From assembly GCF_900102915.1 (NCBI RefSeq), contig NZ_FNGG01000001.1:372001-436000 (forward strand): a stretch of DNA of 64,000 bases. The letters are read 5' to 3'. Of the stretch, positions 52,032-60,951 are shown piece after piece. The notes under the pieces are model-generated. The model searched no databases. It was not told where the DNA came from and was given only the letters and a program-made list of their open reading frames with translations. Numbering within the stretch: position 1 is the first letter of the stretch; each line of letters begins with the position of its first letter. This stretch comes from Salinimicrobium catena. Its GTDB lineage: Bacteria > Bacteroidota > Bacteroidia > Flavobacteriales > Flavobacteriaceae. The position numbers and the translations under genes are program-made.

Positions 52032-53045
52032 ATGAGTAACGAGAAAGAAAAAGAAGCGAAATTAAAAGCCCTCAAACTCACTCTTGACAAGATGGACAAG
52101 ACCTATGGCAAGGGAACGGTGATGAAGATGAGCGACCAGAGCGTGATGGACATCGATGCCATCTCCAGCGGGTCTTTAGGTTTGGATCTTGCCCTTGGGG
52201 TGGGCGGATATCCGCGAGGAAGGGTTATTGAAATATACGGTCCCGAATCTTCGGGTAAAACAACCCTTACCCTTCATGCCATTGCTGAAGCTCAAAAAGC
52301 CGGTGGTATCGCCGCTTTTATTGATGCTGAACATGCTTTTGATCGCTTTTATGCTGAAAAACTCGGGATCGATCTCGAAAACCTGATCATTTCCCAACCA
52401 GATAACGGAGAACAGGCCCTGGAGATCGCAGATAACCTGATACGTTCAGGAGCCATTGATATCATTGTAGTGGATTCTGTTGCGGCTTTGACCCCAAAGA
52501 GCGAGATCGAAGGGGAAATGGGAGATTCTAAAATGGGACTACATGCCCGTCTTATGTCTCAGGCACTTCGGAAATTAACCTCTTCCATCAGCAAAACCCA
52601 CTGTACCATGATCTTCATCAACCAATTGAGAGAGAAGATCGGGGTGATGTTCGGGAATCCTGAGACCACTACAGGTGGTAATGCGCTTAAGTTCTATGCT
52701 TCCATTCGTCTGGACATCAGGAGATCTACGCAGATCAAAGACAGTAACAGCGAAGTACAGGGGAACAAGACCCGAGTGAAAGTTGTGAAGAATAAAGTAG
52801 CGCCGCCATTTAAAACCGCCGAATTCGACATCATGTATGGAGAAGGGGTTTCAAAGATCGGGGAGATCATCGATATTGGTGTTGATTATGAGATCATCAA
52901 GAAAAGCGGATCGTGGTTCAGCTATGAAGATACCAAACTGGGTCAGGGTCGTGACGCGGTAAAGACACTTCTAAAAGATAATCCGGATCTCATGGAAGAG
53001 CTGGAAACCAAAATAAAAGACGCGATAAAAGTCGCAAAAGCTTAA
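52032..53045 (+). CDS. recA: recombinase RecA
   Basis: RecA forms ATP-dependent filaments on single-stranded DNA, drives strand exchange and triggers LexA cleavage. It has 337 residues. Walker A is GPESSGKTT (about 70-78) and the L2/Walker B region contains [19 protein letters not shown] (about 144-162). [18 protein letters not shown] block follows. No LexA box is recognised upstream. A perfect terminator follows 5 bp after the stop. Confidence 0.98.
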   Translation: MSNEKEKEAKLKALKLTLDKMDKTYGKGTVMKMSDQSVMDIDAISSGSLGLDLALGVGGYPRGRVIEIYGPESSGKTTLTLHAIAEAQKAGGIAAFIDAEHAFDRFYAEKLGIDLENLIISQPDNGEQALEIADNLIRSGAIDIIVVDSVAALTPKSEIEGEMGDSKMGLHARLMSQALRKLTSSISKTHCTMIFINQLREKIGVMFGNPETTTGGNALKFYASIRLDIRRSTQIKDSNSEVQGNKTRVKVVKNKVAPPFKTAEFDIMYGEGVSKIGEIIDIGVDYEIIKKSGSWFSYEDTKLGQGRDAVKTLLKDNPDLMEELETKIKDAIKVAKA

Positions 53046-53050
53046 CATAA

Positions 53051-53077
53051 AAATCCCGGAAATTTCCGGGATTTTTT
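53051..53077 (+). terminator. Terminator of recA
   Basis: AAATCCCGGAAA/TTTCCGGGATTT is a perfect 12-bp inverted repeat followed by more T residues. The next 300 bp up to the sigma factor gene contain only a doubtful 72-codon plus-strand frame (53145-53363) with no recognised domain. Confidence 0.88.
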
Positions 53078-53373
53078 CATTTTTAGCGCAACCATTCCAT
53101 TAGATCTGCATCTCATTAAGACAGGCCTCCAATTCCTGAACCTAATGAAATTATTACAATCGCTCTTCGCGCCCGGTTGCCCTTTTCCAAGTGAAATAGA
53201 ACACAGTTTTTTTTCACAATCCACTGGCATTGAAGTTTTAACATTAGGAACTACCTCAAAGTATGTTGAAGTGAACAATGATTTTTATATATTTAAATTC
53301 TGGCAAGTAAAAAACAGCCGGGAAGAAAACACATTTTTTACCCTACAGAACAACAGCACCTAAAATCACTTTA

Positions 53374-53916
53374 TTGAGGATTAGTCAACTCATACAAAAA
53401 TGTAAGAAACAGGACATCAAGGCGCAGGAGCAGCTTTACAGGCTATTTGCGCATAAATTATTTCCTGTTTGCCTCAAGTATTCGGCCAGCTACCAACAGG
53501 CAGAAGATAATTTGCAGGACGCATTTTTAATGATCTTTGACAAAATTCCCCAATACAAGAACAAAGGCTCTTTTGAAGGTTGGATGAAGAGGATCACGAT
53601 AAATGTTGCCCTTCAGAAGTACAGGAAACAAACGGTCTTTGAGATCATCAAAGAGGACCATTTAAAAGAACCCGAAATTGAAATTGATGAAGATGCTGTT
53701 TCAGTCGATTTTTTACTGGAGATCATTCAACAACTGCCCGATCGCTACAGGCAGGTTTTTAACCTGTATGTGCTTGATGGTTTTTCCCATAAAGAGATTG
53801 CAGAGGTAATGAACATCTCCACAGGAACATCTAAATCTAACCTGGCCAGAGCCCGGGTGATCTTAAAAGATAAGATTGAAGACAGTCTTAATAAATCTAC
53901 CGCCCGGTCAATGTAA
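53374..53916 (+). CDS. ECF-type RNA polymerase sigma-70 factor
   Basis: The 180-residue sigma factor starts at TTG 53374. Region 2 covers about 15-85 with the NLQDAFLMIFDKIPQYKNKG core and region 4 about 110-165 with LPDRYRQVFNLYVLDGFSHK and the recognition helix in ISTGTSKSNLARAR. Its partner gene, an atypical membrane-anchored protein, starts on the last base of its stop codon (TAATG), the arrangement of sigma/anti-sigma pairs. Confidence 0.92.
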   Translation: MRISQLIQKCKKQDIKAQEQLYRLFAHKLFPVCLKYSASYQQAEDNLQDAFLMIFDKIPQYKNKGSFEGWMKRITINVALQKYRKQTVFEIIKEDHLKEPEIEIDEDAVSVDFLLEIIQQLPDRYRQVFNLYVLDGFSHKEIAEVMNISTGTSKSNLARARVILKDKIEDSLNKSTARSM

Positions 53917-55190
53917 TGAAGGAAAGGAAGTACATAGACAGATTGTATCAGGAAAAATTCAAGGACTTTGAAGCTACTCCTAATGAAGCTGTCTGGAGAT
54001 CAATATCTGCAAAACTCCAGGAAAGGGAACAAAAGCGAGTTTTCATTACCCCTTTCTGGTCACGCATGGCAGGGATCGCGGCTGTCCTGGCCATCATTTT
54101 CCTCATTGGAGACTGGATCTTTCCCGCGCAAACCGGCGCTTCTATTGCCAATGAAGATCTGGAAGAAGAATTGCTAAACAGAGAGAACAACCTGGCCGGC
54201 AACAGACTCATGATCAACCCCGATGAAATGCCGACAAACGGACCTGTCTTTGATGAGCCGGTAAAAGACCAGCCCTTTAAAAGACCTTCCGAAAATGCCG
54301 AACTCATCCCGATAAAGCCACCCAAAAGCCGGGAAGCCATCACTTCAGAAAAGAACAATATTGCCTCATCGCAGTTCACCCGAAAAAGATCTGAAAGCAA
54401 ATCCGGGATCAAGAAAAGATCACTTTTTGATGAGATAAACAGGCAGGAACAGCAGGTGGTAGAAGAAAGCTCCCGAAGCAATTTTGAGGTATCTACCCAT
54501 GCCGCCCCCATTTACTACGGCAACTTCGGGAAAGGCAATTTCCTCGACCCAAGGTTCAAAGAGAACAACAGTGAAGGGGAGGTTACCTTTTCCTACGGGG
54601 TTAACATCGCCTACAACATTTCTGACCGGGTAAAGATACGCTCGGGGGTGAACAAGGTGAACATGAGCTTCAACACCAACGGCATTCCTAATCAGGCAGT
54701 GGTAGATCCTACCAACATAAGCAGCGTGGCCTTCAGCGACCAGACAGAAGTGGTTTCTGATGCCTCGGGAAGATCCTCCACAACAAAGCAACCCGTCGCG
54801 AACAACAACCGGGAGTTCCTCACGAACTTTAATTCTGGGTTATTGAATCAAAAAATGGGTTTTATAGAAGTCCCCGTGGAACTTGAATACAACCTCATAA
54901 ACAAGAGATTTGAGCTTAATCTTATTGGAGGAGCCAGTACTTTGTTCCTTGATGAAAACCGGGTTTCCATGAACTCCGGGAATGTTTCGGCAATTGGCAA
55001 GGCCAGCAACCTCAACGAGATCAGCTTTAGTACCAACATTGGATTGGGAGTGGATTATAACCTTTCAGAAAAGTTCAAGCTTAATTTCGAGCCCATGCTC
55101 AAGTACCAGTTTAACACCTTTAGCTCTAATCCCGCCGGGACACAGCCTTATTACCTTGGGATCTACTCCGGGTTCAGTTACAAGTTCTAA
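53916..55190 (+). CDS. putative anti-sigma-like protein fused to a beta-barrel-like domain
   Basis: The 424-residue protein begins with about 45 soluble residues (IDRLYQEKFKDFEATPNEAVW), one membrane helix (about 50-66), and a Pro/Glu-rich linker to about 190. The C-terminal half (about 190-424) has alternating strands and ends in an aromatic residue (SYKF), as outer-membrane beta barrels do (PorT-like). The start overlaps the sigma gene, and the N-terminal layout matches membrane anti-sigma factors. One polypeptide spanning both membranes is unusual; sigma binding is inference. Confidence 0.75.
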   Translation: MKERKYIDRLYQEKFKDFEATPNEAVWRSISAKLQEREQKRVFITPFWSRMAGIAAVLAIIFLIGDWIFPAQTGASIANEDLEEELLNRENNLAGNRLMINPDEMPTNGPVFDEPVKDQPFKRPSENAELIPIKPPKSREAITSEKNNIASSQFTRKRSESKSGIKKRSLFDEINRQEQQVVEESSRSNFEVSTHAAPIYYGNFGKGNFLDPRFKENNSEGEVTFSYGVNIAYNISDRVKIRSGVNKVNMSFNTNGIPNQAVVDPTNISSVAFSDQTEVVSDASGRSSTTKQPVANNNREFLTNFNSGLLNQKMGFIEVPVELEYNLINKRFELNLIGGASTLFLDENRVSMNSGNVSAIGKASNLNEISFSTNIGLGVDYNLSEKFKLNFEPMLKYQFNTFSSNPAGTQPYYLGIYSGFSYKF

Positions 55191-55927
55191 AACCTGCCCT
55201 TTTCCAGCTCGTTTAATATGACCTCCCGGGTTTCCTCCCTAAGGAATTTCTTATCATCCTGCGTCTTTCCTTCCGTAAAAATGAATTTTTTAACCTTTAC
55301 CCTCATTCTCCCCGGACTGCCTTTTGAAAAGACATACGGAAACCGCTTTTTGTTATCATAAAAGATCATTGGCACAATAGGGATCTGGTGGTCAATGGCC
55401 AGCCTGAAAGCCCCGTCTTTGAAGGTATCAAGCACCACATCAAGATCATCGGGCACGCCACCTTCGGGAAAAATGCAAATGCTCGTTCCTTCATTCAGCC
55501 TTCGTTGTGCCCTTTCAAAAACCTCTTTGCGGCTTCGCTGATTTCCACGGTCAACCAAAATGCAGGTGCGTTTATAGAAGTAGCCAAAAAGGGGAATTTT
55601 CACCAGTTCTTTTTTTCCGACGAAAACGAAAGGGTTCCTCACGGTGACCAGCATAAGCATAATGTCGGTCATGGAAGTGTGGTTGGCCACCAGCATGTAA
55701 CTTTCTCCTTTTTTAAGCTTTTGTTCTCTTTTTATCTTCGGAAGGAATCCCATTCCGAATAGAATGAAAAAAGCCCACCAGCGGGCAAGAATAAAGAACT
55801 GCGGATAGAATTTGGTGCGGGAGGTGAACAGCAGCAAAAGCGGTAAAAACAGGATTATGGGAACCCCCATGAGGATATAGAACCAGACTCGCCATAAGGC
55901 CACCAGGAAGATTCGGAGGATTCGCAT
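55187..55927 (-). CDS. plsC: 1-acyl-sn-glycerol-3-phosphate acyltransferase, second paralogue
   Basis: A 246-residue acyltransferase with an N-terminal membrane segment (about 5-32), the HX4D motif in NHTSMTD (about 82-88), and FPEGGVPDD (about 153-161) in place of the usual FPEGTRS. It is paralogous to the gene at 12904-13644 but clearly diverged. It overlaps the convergent beta-barrel gene by 4 bp. Specificity could be for lysophosphatidate or another lyso-lipid. Confidence 0.88.
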   Translation of the reverse strand: MRILRIFLVALWRVWFYILMGVPIILFLPLLLLFTSRTKFYPQFFILARWWAFFILFGMGFLPKIKREQKLKKGESYMLVANHTSMTDIMLMLVTVRNPFVFVGKKELVKIPLFGYFYKRTCILVDRGNQRSRKEVFERAQRRLNEGTSICIFPEGGVPDDLDVVLDTFKDGAFRLAIDHQIPIVPMIFYDNKKRFPYVFSKGSPGRMRVKVKKFIFTEGKTQDDKKFLREETREVILNELEKGRF

Positions 55928-55950
55928 GGAACCAAAAATAAGGAATTGGA

Positions 55951-55981
55951 TTGAAGGAATTCCCTAAAATGGATACCTTTG
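55951..55981 (+). promoter_or_regulatory. trpS promoter
   Basis: TTG (55951-55953) and TACCTTTG (55974-55981) are spaced by 20 bp; the ATG lies 20 bp further on. This is one of the best promoter matches in the window. Confidence 0.75.
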
Positions 55982-56001
55982 TGCAAAAATAGAAAAAGCC
56001 G

Positions 56002-56970
56002 ATGTCCAGAGTACTTACCGGAATTCAAAGCACAGGAACACCTCATTTGGGTAACATTTTAGGAGCGATCATCCCTGCGGTTGAGATGGCAAATGACCCG
56101 AAAAATGAATCTTTCCTGTTCATTGCGAACCTACATACCCTCACCCAGATCAAAGATGCAGAAGTGATGAAAGAGAATACCCTTTCTACTGCTGCCACCT
56201 GGCTGGCTTTTGGGCTGGATATTGAAAAATCGGTTTTTTACAGGCAAAGCGACATTCCGCAGGTGACCGAACTCAGCTGGTACCTCAGCTGTTTTTTCCC
56301 ATACCAGAGGTTGACGCTTGCACATTCCTTTAAAGACAAGGCAGACAGGCTGGAAGATGTTAATTCCGGGTTGTTCACCTATCCTATGCTCATGGCTGCA
56401 GACATCCTGTTGTATGATGCCGAAATAGTGCCGGTTGGAAAGGACCAGTTACAGCACCTGGAAATGACCCGGGATGTGGCATCTCGTTTCCACACCAAAA
56501 TGGGCGACACTTTCGTAATGCCCGAGGCAAGAGTTTCTGAAGAGACCATGTACGTGCCCGGAACAGACGGTGCGAAAATGAGCAAATCAAAAGGCAATAC
56601 CATCAACATTTTCCTGCCGGACAAGAAACTGCGAAAGCAGATCATGGGGATCCAAACCGACAGCACTCCACTGGAAGACCCAAAAGATCCTGAAAATGAC
56701 AATGTTTTCAACATTTACAAGTTACTGGCGACTAAGGAACAGACTGAGGAAATGCGGCGCAACTATGAAGCCGGAGGCTATGGATACGGTCACGCAAAAC
56801 AAGCTCTTTACGAGGTGATCATTACCCGCTTTGAAAAAGAGCGTGAAAAATATCATTTTTACATGGAGAACCCGGCAAAGATCGAAGAAGCCCTGGCAGT
56901 AGGCGCCGAAAAAGCCAGAAAAACAGCCGATGACGTCCTGGTGCGAGTTCGTGAAAAACTTGGTTACTAA
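56002..56970 (+). CDS. trpS: tryptophan--tRNA ligase
   Basis: TrpRS charges tRNA-Trp in the cytosol. The 322 residues contain the class I HIGH-type motif in GTPHLGNILGA (about 12-22) and KMSKSKGNT (about 192-200). Length is typical. It has its own promoter and its stop overlaps the convergent dprA stop by 4 bp. Confidence 0.97.
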   Translation: MSRVLTGIQSTGTPHLGNILGAIIPAVEMANDPKNESFLFIANLHTLTQIKDAEVMKENTLSTAATWLAFGLDIEKSVFYRQSDIPQVTELSWYLSCFFPYQRLTLAHSFKDKADRLEDVNSGLFTYPMLMAADILLYDAEIVPVGKDQLQHLEMTRDVASRFHTKMGDTFVMPEARVSEETMYVPGTDGAKMSKSKGNTINIFLPDKKLRKQIMGIQTDSTPLEDPKDPENDNVFNIYKLLATKEQTEEMRRNYEAGGYGYGHAKQALYEVIITRFEKEREKYHFYMENPAKIEEALAVGAEKARKTADDVLVRVREKLGY

Positions 56971-58067
56971 ACCACCTCGAACAATTTTCCGGGAAGAGGA
57001 CGCACCACTCCTTTGAGTTCCATATTGAGCAACAGGGTCGCCGCTTTGAAAGTTGGGATGCTGCAATTAAGGGCGATAAAGTCGAGTTGTTCCTTTCCGT
57101 GTTCTTTCAGGAATCCATACAGCATTTTTTCCTCTTCTTCCAGCTCAACAAAAAGCTGTTTTTGCACCGGTTTTTGAGGAGACTCGATCTGCCAGCCAAG
57201 CATGTAGATTAGGTCTGCTGCTTCGGTCAACACGTGGGCCTGCTGCGATTTGATGAGCATGTTGCACCCCCTGCTCTGTTCATCGCGGGGCCGGCCGGGA
57301 ACAGCGAACACTTCACGGTTATAGGAATTGGCAATATCAGCAGTAACTAAAGAACCACCTTTTTCGGCACTTTCTATCACTATGGTCGCTTCGCTGAGGC
57401 CTGCAATGATGCGGTTGCGCTTCAGGAAATTGTTGCGGTCAAAAGCATCGGTGCTCCAGAAATCGGTTAAGAAACCACCATTTTCTTCTATCTGTCTTAC
57501 GTATTTCTGATGTACCTTCGGATAGATCTGGTTAAGCCCATGTGCCAGGCAACCTACAGTTTGCAACTTGTTCTTCATGGCGGCACGTTGAGCGCAGATA
57601 TCTATTCCGTAGGCAAAGCCCGAAACTATGATTGGATCAAGCGGATTTAAGTCTTCTACCAGTTTTTCACAAAAGGCCATTCCGTGTGCTGTGGCTTGTC
57701 TCGTCCCAACAATACTGATCATCCTTTTCTTCTGAAGGTTAACCTTACCTCGCTGAAAAAGCAAAATGGGTCCGTCAAGGCAGTGCCTGAGACGTTCGGG
57801 ATAATTCTCATCCCGGTAATACAGACAGGAAATGCTGTTCTTGCTGATGAATTCCATCTCCTTTTCAGCCGCCCGCAAATGAACCGGATCATGAAGGTCC
57901 TGCAGCTTAGACTTGCCTACCCCATCGATCTTTAAAAGACCACTTACTTTCTCCTTAAAAACCGCTTGCGGGGAACCTGTTTTCCTGATGAGCTTTTTAG
58001 CCGATGCATCCCCTAAGTTCGGCACGTGCTGCAGGGCCAGAATATATTGTAAATCAGAAGGATCCAT
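56967..58067 (-). CDS. dprA: DNA-processing protein DprA
   Basis: DprA binds incoming single-stranded DNA during transformation and loads RecA. The 366-residue protein has an N-terminal helix-hairpin-helix/SAM-like region (about 5-75), the Rossmann-like core (about 110-290) with VGTRQATAHG, SGFAYGIDICAQ and RNRIIAGLS, and a C-terminal winged-helix (about 300-366). It starts at ATG 58067, 96 bp from the divergent HU-SPOR gene. No other competence gene is near. Confidence 0.95.
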   Translation of the reverse strand: MDPSDLQYILALQHVPNLGDASAKKLIRKTGSPQAVFKEKVSGLLKIDGVGKSKLQDLHDPVHLRAAEKEMEFISKNSISCLYYRDENYPERLRHCLDGPILLFQRGKVNLQKKRMISIVGTRQATAHGMAFCEKLVEDLNPLDPIIVSGFAYGIDICAQRAAMKNKLQTVGCLAHGLNQIYPKVHQKYVRQIEENGGFLTDFWSTDAFDRNNFLKRNRIIAGLSEATIVIESAEKGGSLVTADIANSYNREVFAVPGRPRDEQSRGCNMLIKSQQAHVLTEAADLIYMLGWQIESPQKPVQKQLFVELEEEEKMLYGFLKEHGKEQLDFIALNCSIPTFKAATLLLNMELKGVVRPLPGKLFEVV

Positions 58068-58150
58068 AGCAAAAAATCAGAAAGGAAAATTAAAATAAAA
58101 ATTTGTTAATAAATTTGGAGCAGCCTCTTTTTTCTGAATTTAAATTATTC

Positions 58151-58158
58151 TACATTTG
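58151..58158 (+). promoter_or_regulatory. -7 box almost touching the HU-SPOR start codon
   Basis: TACATTTG matches TAnnTTTG and ends 5 bp before the ATG at 58164. A start site at the usual distance would fall on or near the A of the ATG. Confidence 0.55.
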
Positions 58159-58163
58159 TTCAA

Positions 58164-59096
58164 ATGGCAGTAGCAAATCACATCCACGATCTTTTGTACC
58201 GGTACGAATGCGTGATCCTACCGGAATTCGGGGCTTTTATCACACAACATCATTCAGCCCGCATCGAGCAATCCACAAACGAATTTTTTCCGCCTAAAAA
58301 GTCTGTTTCTTTTAACCGTCAGCTGGTTAAGAATGACGGCTTATTAGCCAATTACATTGTGGAAGTGGAAAACATTCCTTACTCTGCCGCAATAGAGAAA
58401 CTGCATGAGTACGTGCAGGACCTCAACGCTGTTCTTGAAGAGAACAAGGTGGTGACCCTGGAAAAAATAGGAACTTTCAACCTTTCTGAAGGAAACAAGC
58501 TGCAGTTCGAACCCGTTGCCGAAAACAACTACCTGAAAGAAGCTTTTGGGCTTAGCGGCTTTAGCTCTCAGGAAGTGCTTAGAGAAACCTACAAGAAACA
58601 GGCTGAAGAAGTTGAAGAAAAAGCACCTGTGGCCTTTACCCCTGAAAAAAGATCTTCTGGAGGCTGGCTTAAATACGCTGCCGTTGGCTTACTTGCTCTT
58701 GGGCTTAGTGGTGCTGCCGGAATGAACTTCTACAGCAACCAGATCACCGAGCACAACCTGGCAGAGCAGCAAAAAGCAGCTACCCAGCTGGAAAACCAGA
58801 TACAACAAGCTACTTTCGTGATCCCTAATCCGCTGCCTGCGGTAACTCTTAAAGTTGCCAAGCAGTCCGGAAAATATCACATCGTGGCAGGAGCTTTCCG
58901 TCTTGAAGAGAATGCCGAGAAAAAAGTTCAGCAGTTAAAAAAAGAAGGTTACAAAGCCCGCCAGATAGGAGCCAACCGATTCGGCTTGCACCAGGTGGTG
59001 TACAGCAGCCATGAGGACCGCCTGGAATCTCTTAGAACATTGAGGGAGATTAAAAAGTCAAATCCCGGGGCCTGGTTATTGGTTCAGGAATTATAA
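58164..59096 (+). CDS. HU/CCDC81-like and SPOR domain protein
   Basis: The 310-residue protein has an N-terminal HU-like region (about 1-130, HIHDLLYRYECVILPEFGAF), a membrane helix (about 171-189, WLKYAAVGLLALGLSGAAG), a coiled-coil stretch and a C-terminal SPOR domain (about 232-308). SPOR domains bind denuded glycan strands at the septum. This combination is characteristic of Bacteroidota. The topology implies a cytosolic HU part and periplasmic SPOR part, linking DNA and division site; the function has not been established to my knowledge. Confidence 0.9.
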   Translation: MAVANHIHDLLYRYECVILPEFGAFITQHHSARIEQSTNEFFPPKKSVSFNRQLVKNDGLLANYIVEVENIPYSAAIEKLHEYVQDLNAVLEENKVVTLEKIGTFNLSEGNKLQFEPVAENNYLKEAFGLSGFSSQEVLRETYKKQAEEVEEKAPVAFTPEKRSSGGWLKYAAVGLLALGLSGAAGMNFYSNQITEHNLAEQQKAATQLENQIQQATFVIPNPLPAVTLKVAKQSGKYHIVAGAFRLEENAEKKVQQLKKEGYKARQIGANRFGLHQVVYSSHEDRLESLRTLREIKKSNPGAWLLVQEL

Positions 59097-59178
59097 TTCC
59101 ACTGCTTCTTTAGGCACTTCTTTATTCCAAAATAGTTTTTTAATATACCCTTAACGCCTGCGGTTTGTTAAAGCGCCT

Positions 59179-59186
59179 TACCTTTG
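59179..59186 (+). promoter_or_regulatory. -7 box of the thioesterase gene
   Basis: TACCTTTG matches TAnnTTTG and lies 17 bp upstream of the ATG at 59204. A TTTG upstream (59164-59167) is too close to be the -33. Confidence 0.5.
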
Positions 59187-59203
59187 GCTAAAATTTCAGC
59201 TAA

Positions 59204-59719
59204 ATGCACGCAAAGACTCCGGAAGAATCGAGAACCATAATGACCGACCTGGTCTTACCCAGTGAAACAAACCCGTTAAACAACCTTTTTGGAGGGGAAC
59301 TTCTCGCCAGAATGGACAGGGCTGCCAGTATTGCCGCGCGTCGTCACAGCCGCCGGATAGTGGTGACCGCATCGGTGAATCACGTGGCCTTCAATAAGGC
59401 AGTTCCATTAGGAAGCGTTGTGACTGTTGAAGCAAATGTTTCGCGGGCTTTTAAATCCTCAATGGAGATCTATATTGATGTTTGGGTAGAAGACCGCGAA
59501 AGTGGTACCCGCAGTAAGGCTAATGAAGCTATTTACACTTTTGTGGCTGTTGATGAGACAGGAACTCCCGTAAAGATCCCTGCCTTAGAGCCAGAAACCG
59601 ATCTTGAAAAAGAGCGTTTCGCCGCCGCTTTAAGAAGAAAGCAGTTAAGTCTGGTACTCGCCGGGAAAATGAAACCGGGTGAGGCTACCGAATTGAAAGC
59701 TCTTTTCGAGAACAGCTAG
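59204..59719 (+). CDS. acyl-CoA thioesterase (hotdog, YkhA-like)
   Basis: A 171-residue single hotdog domain. The catalytic Asn-Asp/Glu region is NPLNNLFGGELLARMDRAA (about 22-40), followed by ASVNHVAFNKAVPLGSVVTV, as in the YkhA/BACH group of cytosolic acyl-CoA hydrolases. Chain-length specificity is unknown. It is separate from the HU-SPOR gene (107 bp) and convergent with the EnvC-like gene. Confidence 0.92.
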   Translation: MHAKTPEESRTIMTDLVLPSETNPLNNLFGGELLARMDRAASIAARRHSRRIVVTASVNHVAFNKAVPLGSVVTVEANVSRAFKSSMEIYIDVWVEDRESGTRSKANEAIYTFVAVDETGTPVKIPALEPETDLEKERFAAALRRKQLSLVLAGKMKPGEATELKALFENS

Positions 59720-59727
59720 TATTTTCC

Positions 59728-60951
59728 TTACATTTTATAGATCCAGTGCTCAGGGTTGAGCTTGGTGGAGTTCTGGTACAAAAGGAAATGAAGAGTCGTT
59801 TTTCCTGAGCTGCCGCTCGTGGCCACTTCGCCCAGTTCCTGCCCTATGGATACTTCATCGCCTTTTCTCACAAAGATCTTGTCCAGGTTATTGTAGATGG
59901 AAATGTAATCTCCATGCCTTACCATAACGGCTTTGTTGGCGCCTTTTACGGCCTGTACCTCACTAACCACTCCGCCAAAAATAGCCTTGGCCTTCCCGCC
60001 TTTTTCGGTGTCTATACGCACTCCGTTGCTATTGATAGTAATGGATCTCACCACAGGGTGCGGCTGGGTACCGAAGCGCATTGAAACGATCCCTGATTTT
60101 ACCGGCCATGGCAGTTTTCCTTTATTGCTGGCAAAATTCGCCGCCAAAGCTTTGGCTTCGGGAGTAAGTTTGAAAACCTCCCGTGATTCTGAACCGCTCT
60201 CCTTATTGTTCCTGGCGATCGCCGCCGCGATGATTCGTTCGATCTCCCGGTCAATGGCATTCACCTCCTGTTGCTTTTTACGAAGCTGACTGGCGTACTG
60301 TCCTTCCTTCTTCCGGATTGTCTCGATCAATGACTGTTGGGCCTTCCGGTCTTCCTCGAGTTTGGCCCTGGTCTTCTTGTTTTCGGCAATTAACCTGTCC
60401 TTCGCCTGCTTTTGTTCAGCCAGGCTCTTATTCAATTTCTGAAGTTCAGCAGCCCTCGCTTTTATCTCATCCCCCTGCTGTTTCCTGTAGTTGGCGTACT
60501 GTTTCATGTACTGAAGCCGTTTATAGGCCTGTAGAAAGCTTTCCGCAGAAAGAAGGAACATGATCCTGCTTTGCTGCGATTTGCTCCTGTAAGACTTCTG
60601 TATCATCTTCTCGTAGTCCTCCTTCAGCCTCTCCAGTTCCTTTCGCAGTTCGCTTATCTTGTTCTGGTTGGAATTGATCTCGCGGGTGAGCAGATTGGCC
60701 TGCTGATTAGTCACTCTTATCAGGTTTTCTGTAGATCTTATTTGTTGCTGAAGATCCTCCACCTCGGTAAGTATGGATTTCTCCTTTTTCAGGTTTGAAG
60801 TACGCAGGGAATTGATCCTTTTGATCTCCTGCTGAAGTTCAAGCCTTCGCTGTTCCAGTTCCTCCCTCTTATCTGCCTGAGCAAAAAGGTTAAGGCTGAA
60901 CAGCAGTATTCCGGTAAAAATGAGGTTTCTGACTACTATTGGGGGGTTCAT
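59728..60951 (-). CDS. murein hydrolase activator EnvC-like (degenerate M23)
   Basis: The 407-residue protein has a signal peptide (about 1-26), long coiled coils (about 27-130 and 165-250) and a C-terminal LytM/M23 domain (about 285-405). The zinc ligands look incomplete: the first His is replaced (INSNGVRID) while a late LHFLLY remains. Hence, like EnvC, it probably activates amidases rather than cutting itself. It is the last gene of the unit with DUF4292 and TPR genes, joined by 4-bp overlaps. Confidence 0.88.
   Translation of the reverse strand: MNPPIVVRNLIFTGILLFSLNLFAQADKREELEQRRLELQQEIKRINSLRTSNLKKEKSILTEVEDLQQQIRSTENLIRVTNQQANLLTREINSNQNKISELRKELERLKEDYEKMIQKSYRSKSQQSRIMFLLSAESFLQAYKRLQYMKQYANYRKQQGDEIKARAAELQKLNKSLAEQKQAKDRLIAENKKTRAKLEEDRKAQQSLIETIRKKEGQYASQLRKKQQEVNAIDREIERIIAAAIARNNKESGSESREVFKLTPEAKALAANFASNKGKLPWPVKSGIVSMRFGTQPHPVVRSITINSNGVRIDTEKGGKAKAIFGGVVSEVQAVKGANKAVMVRHGDYISIYNNLDKIFVRKGDEVSIGQELGEVATSGSSGKTTLHFLLYQNSTKLNPEHWIYKM

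Noticed and set aside
53145-53363. 72-codon plus-strand frame between recA and the sigma factor gene
   Set aside because: No domain, no promoter or ribosome site, and a competing minus-strand frame in the same bases. It could be a real small gene but the sequence alone does not support it.
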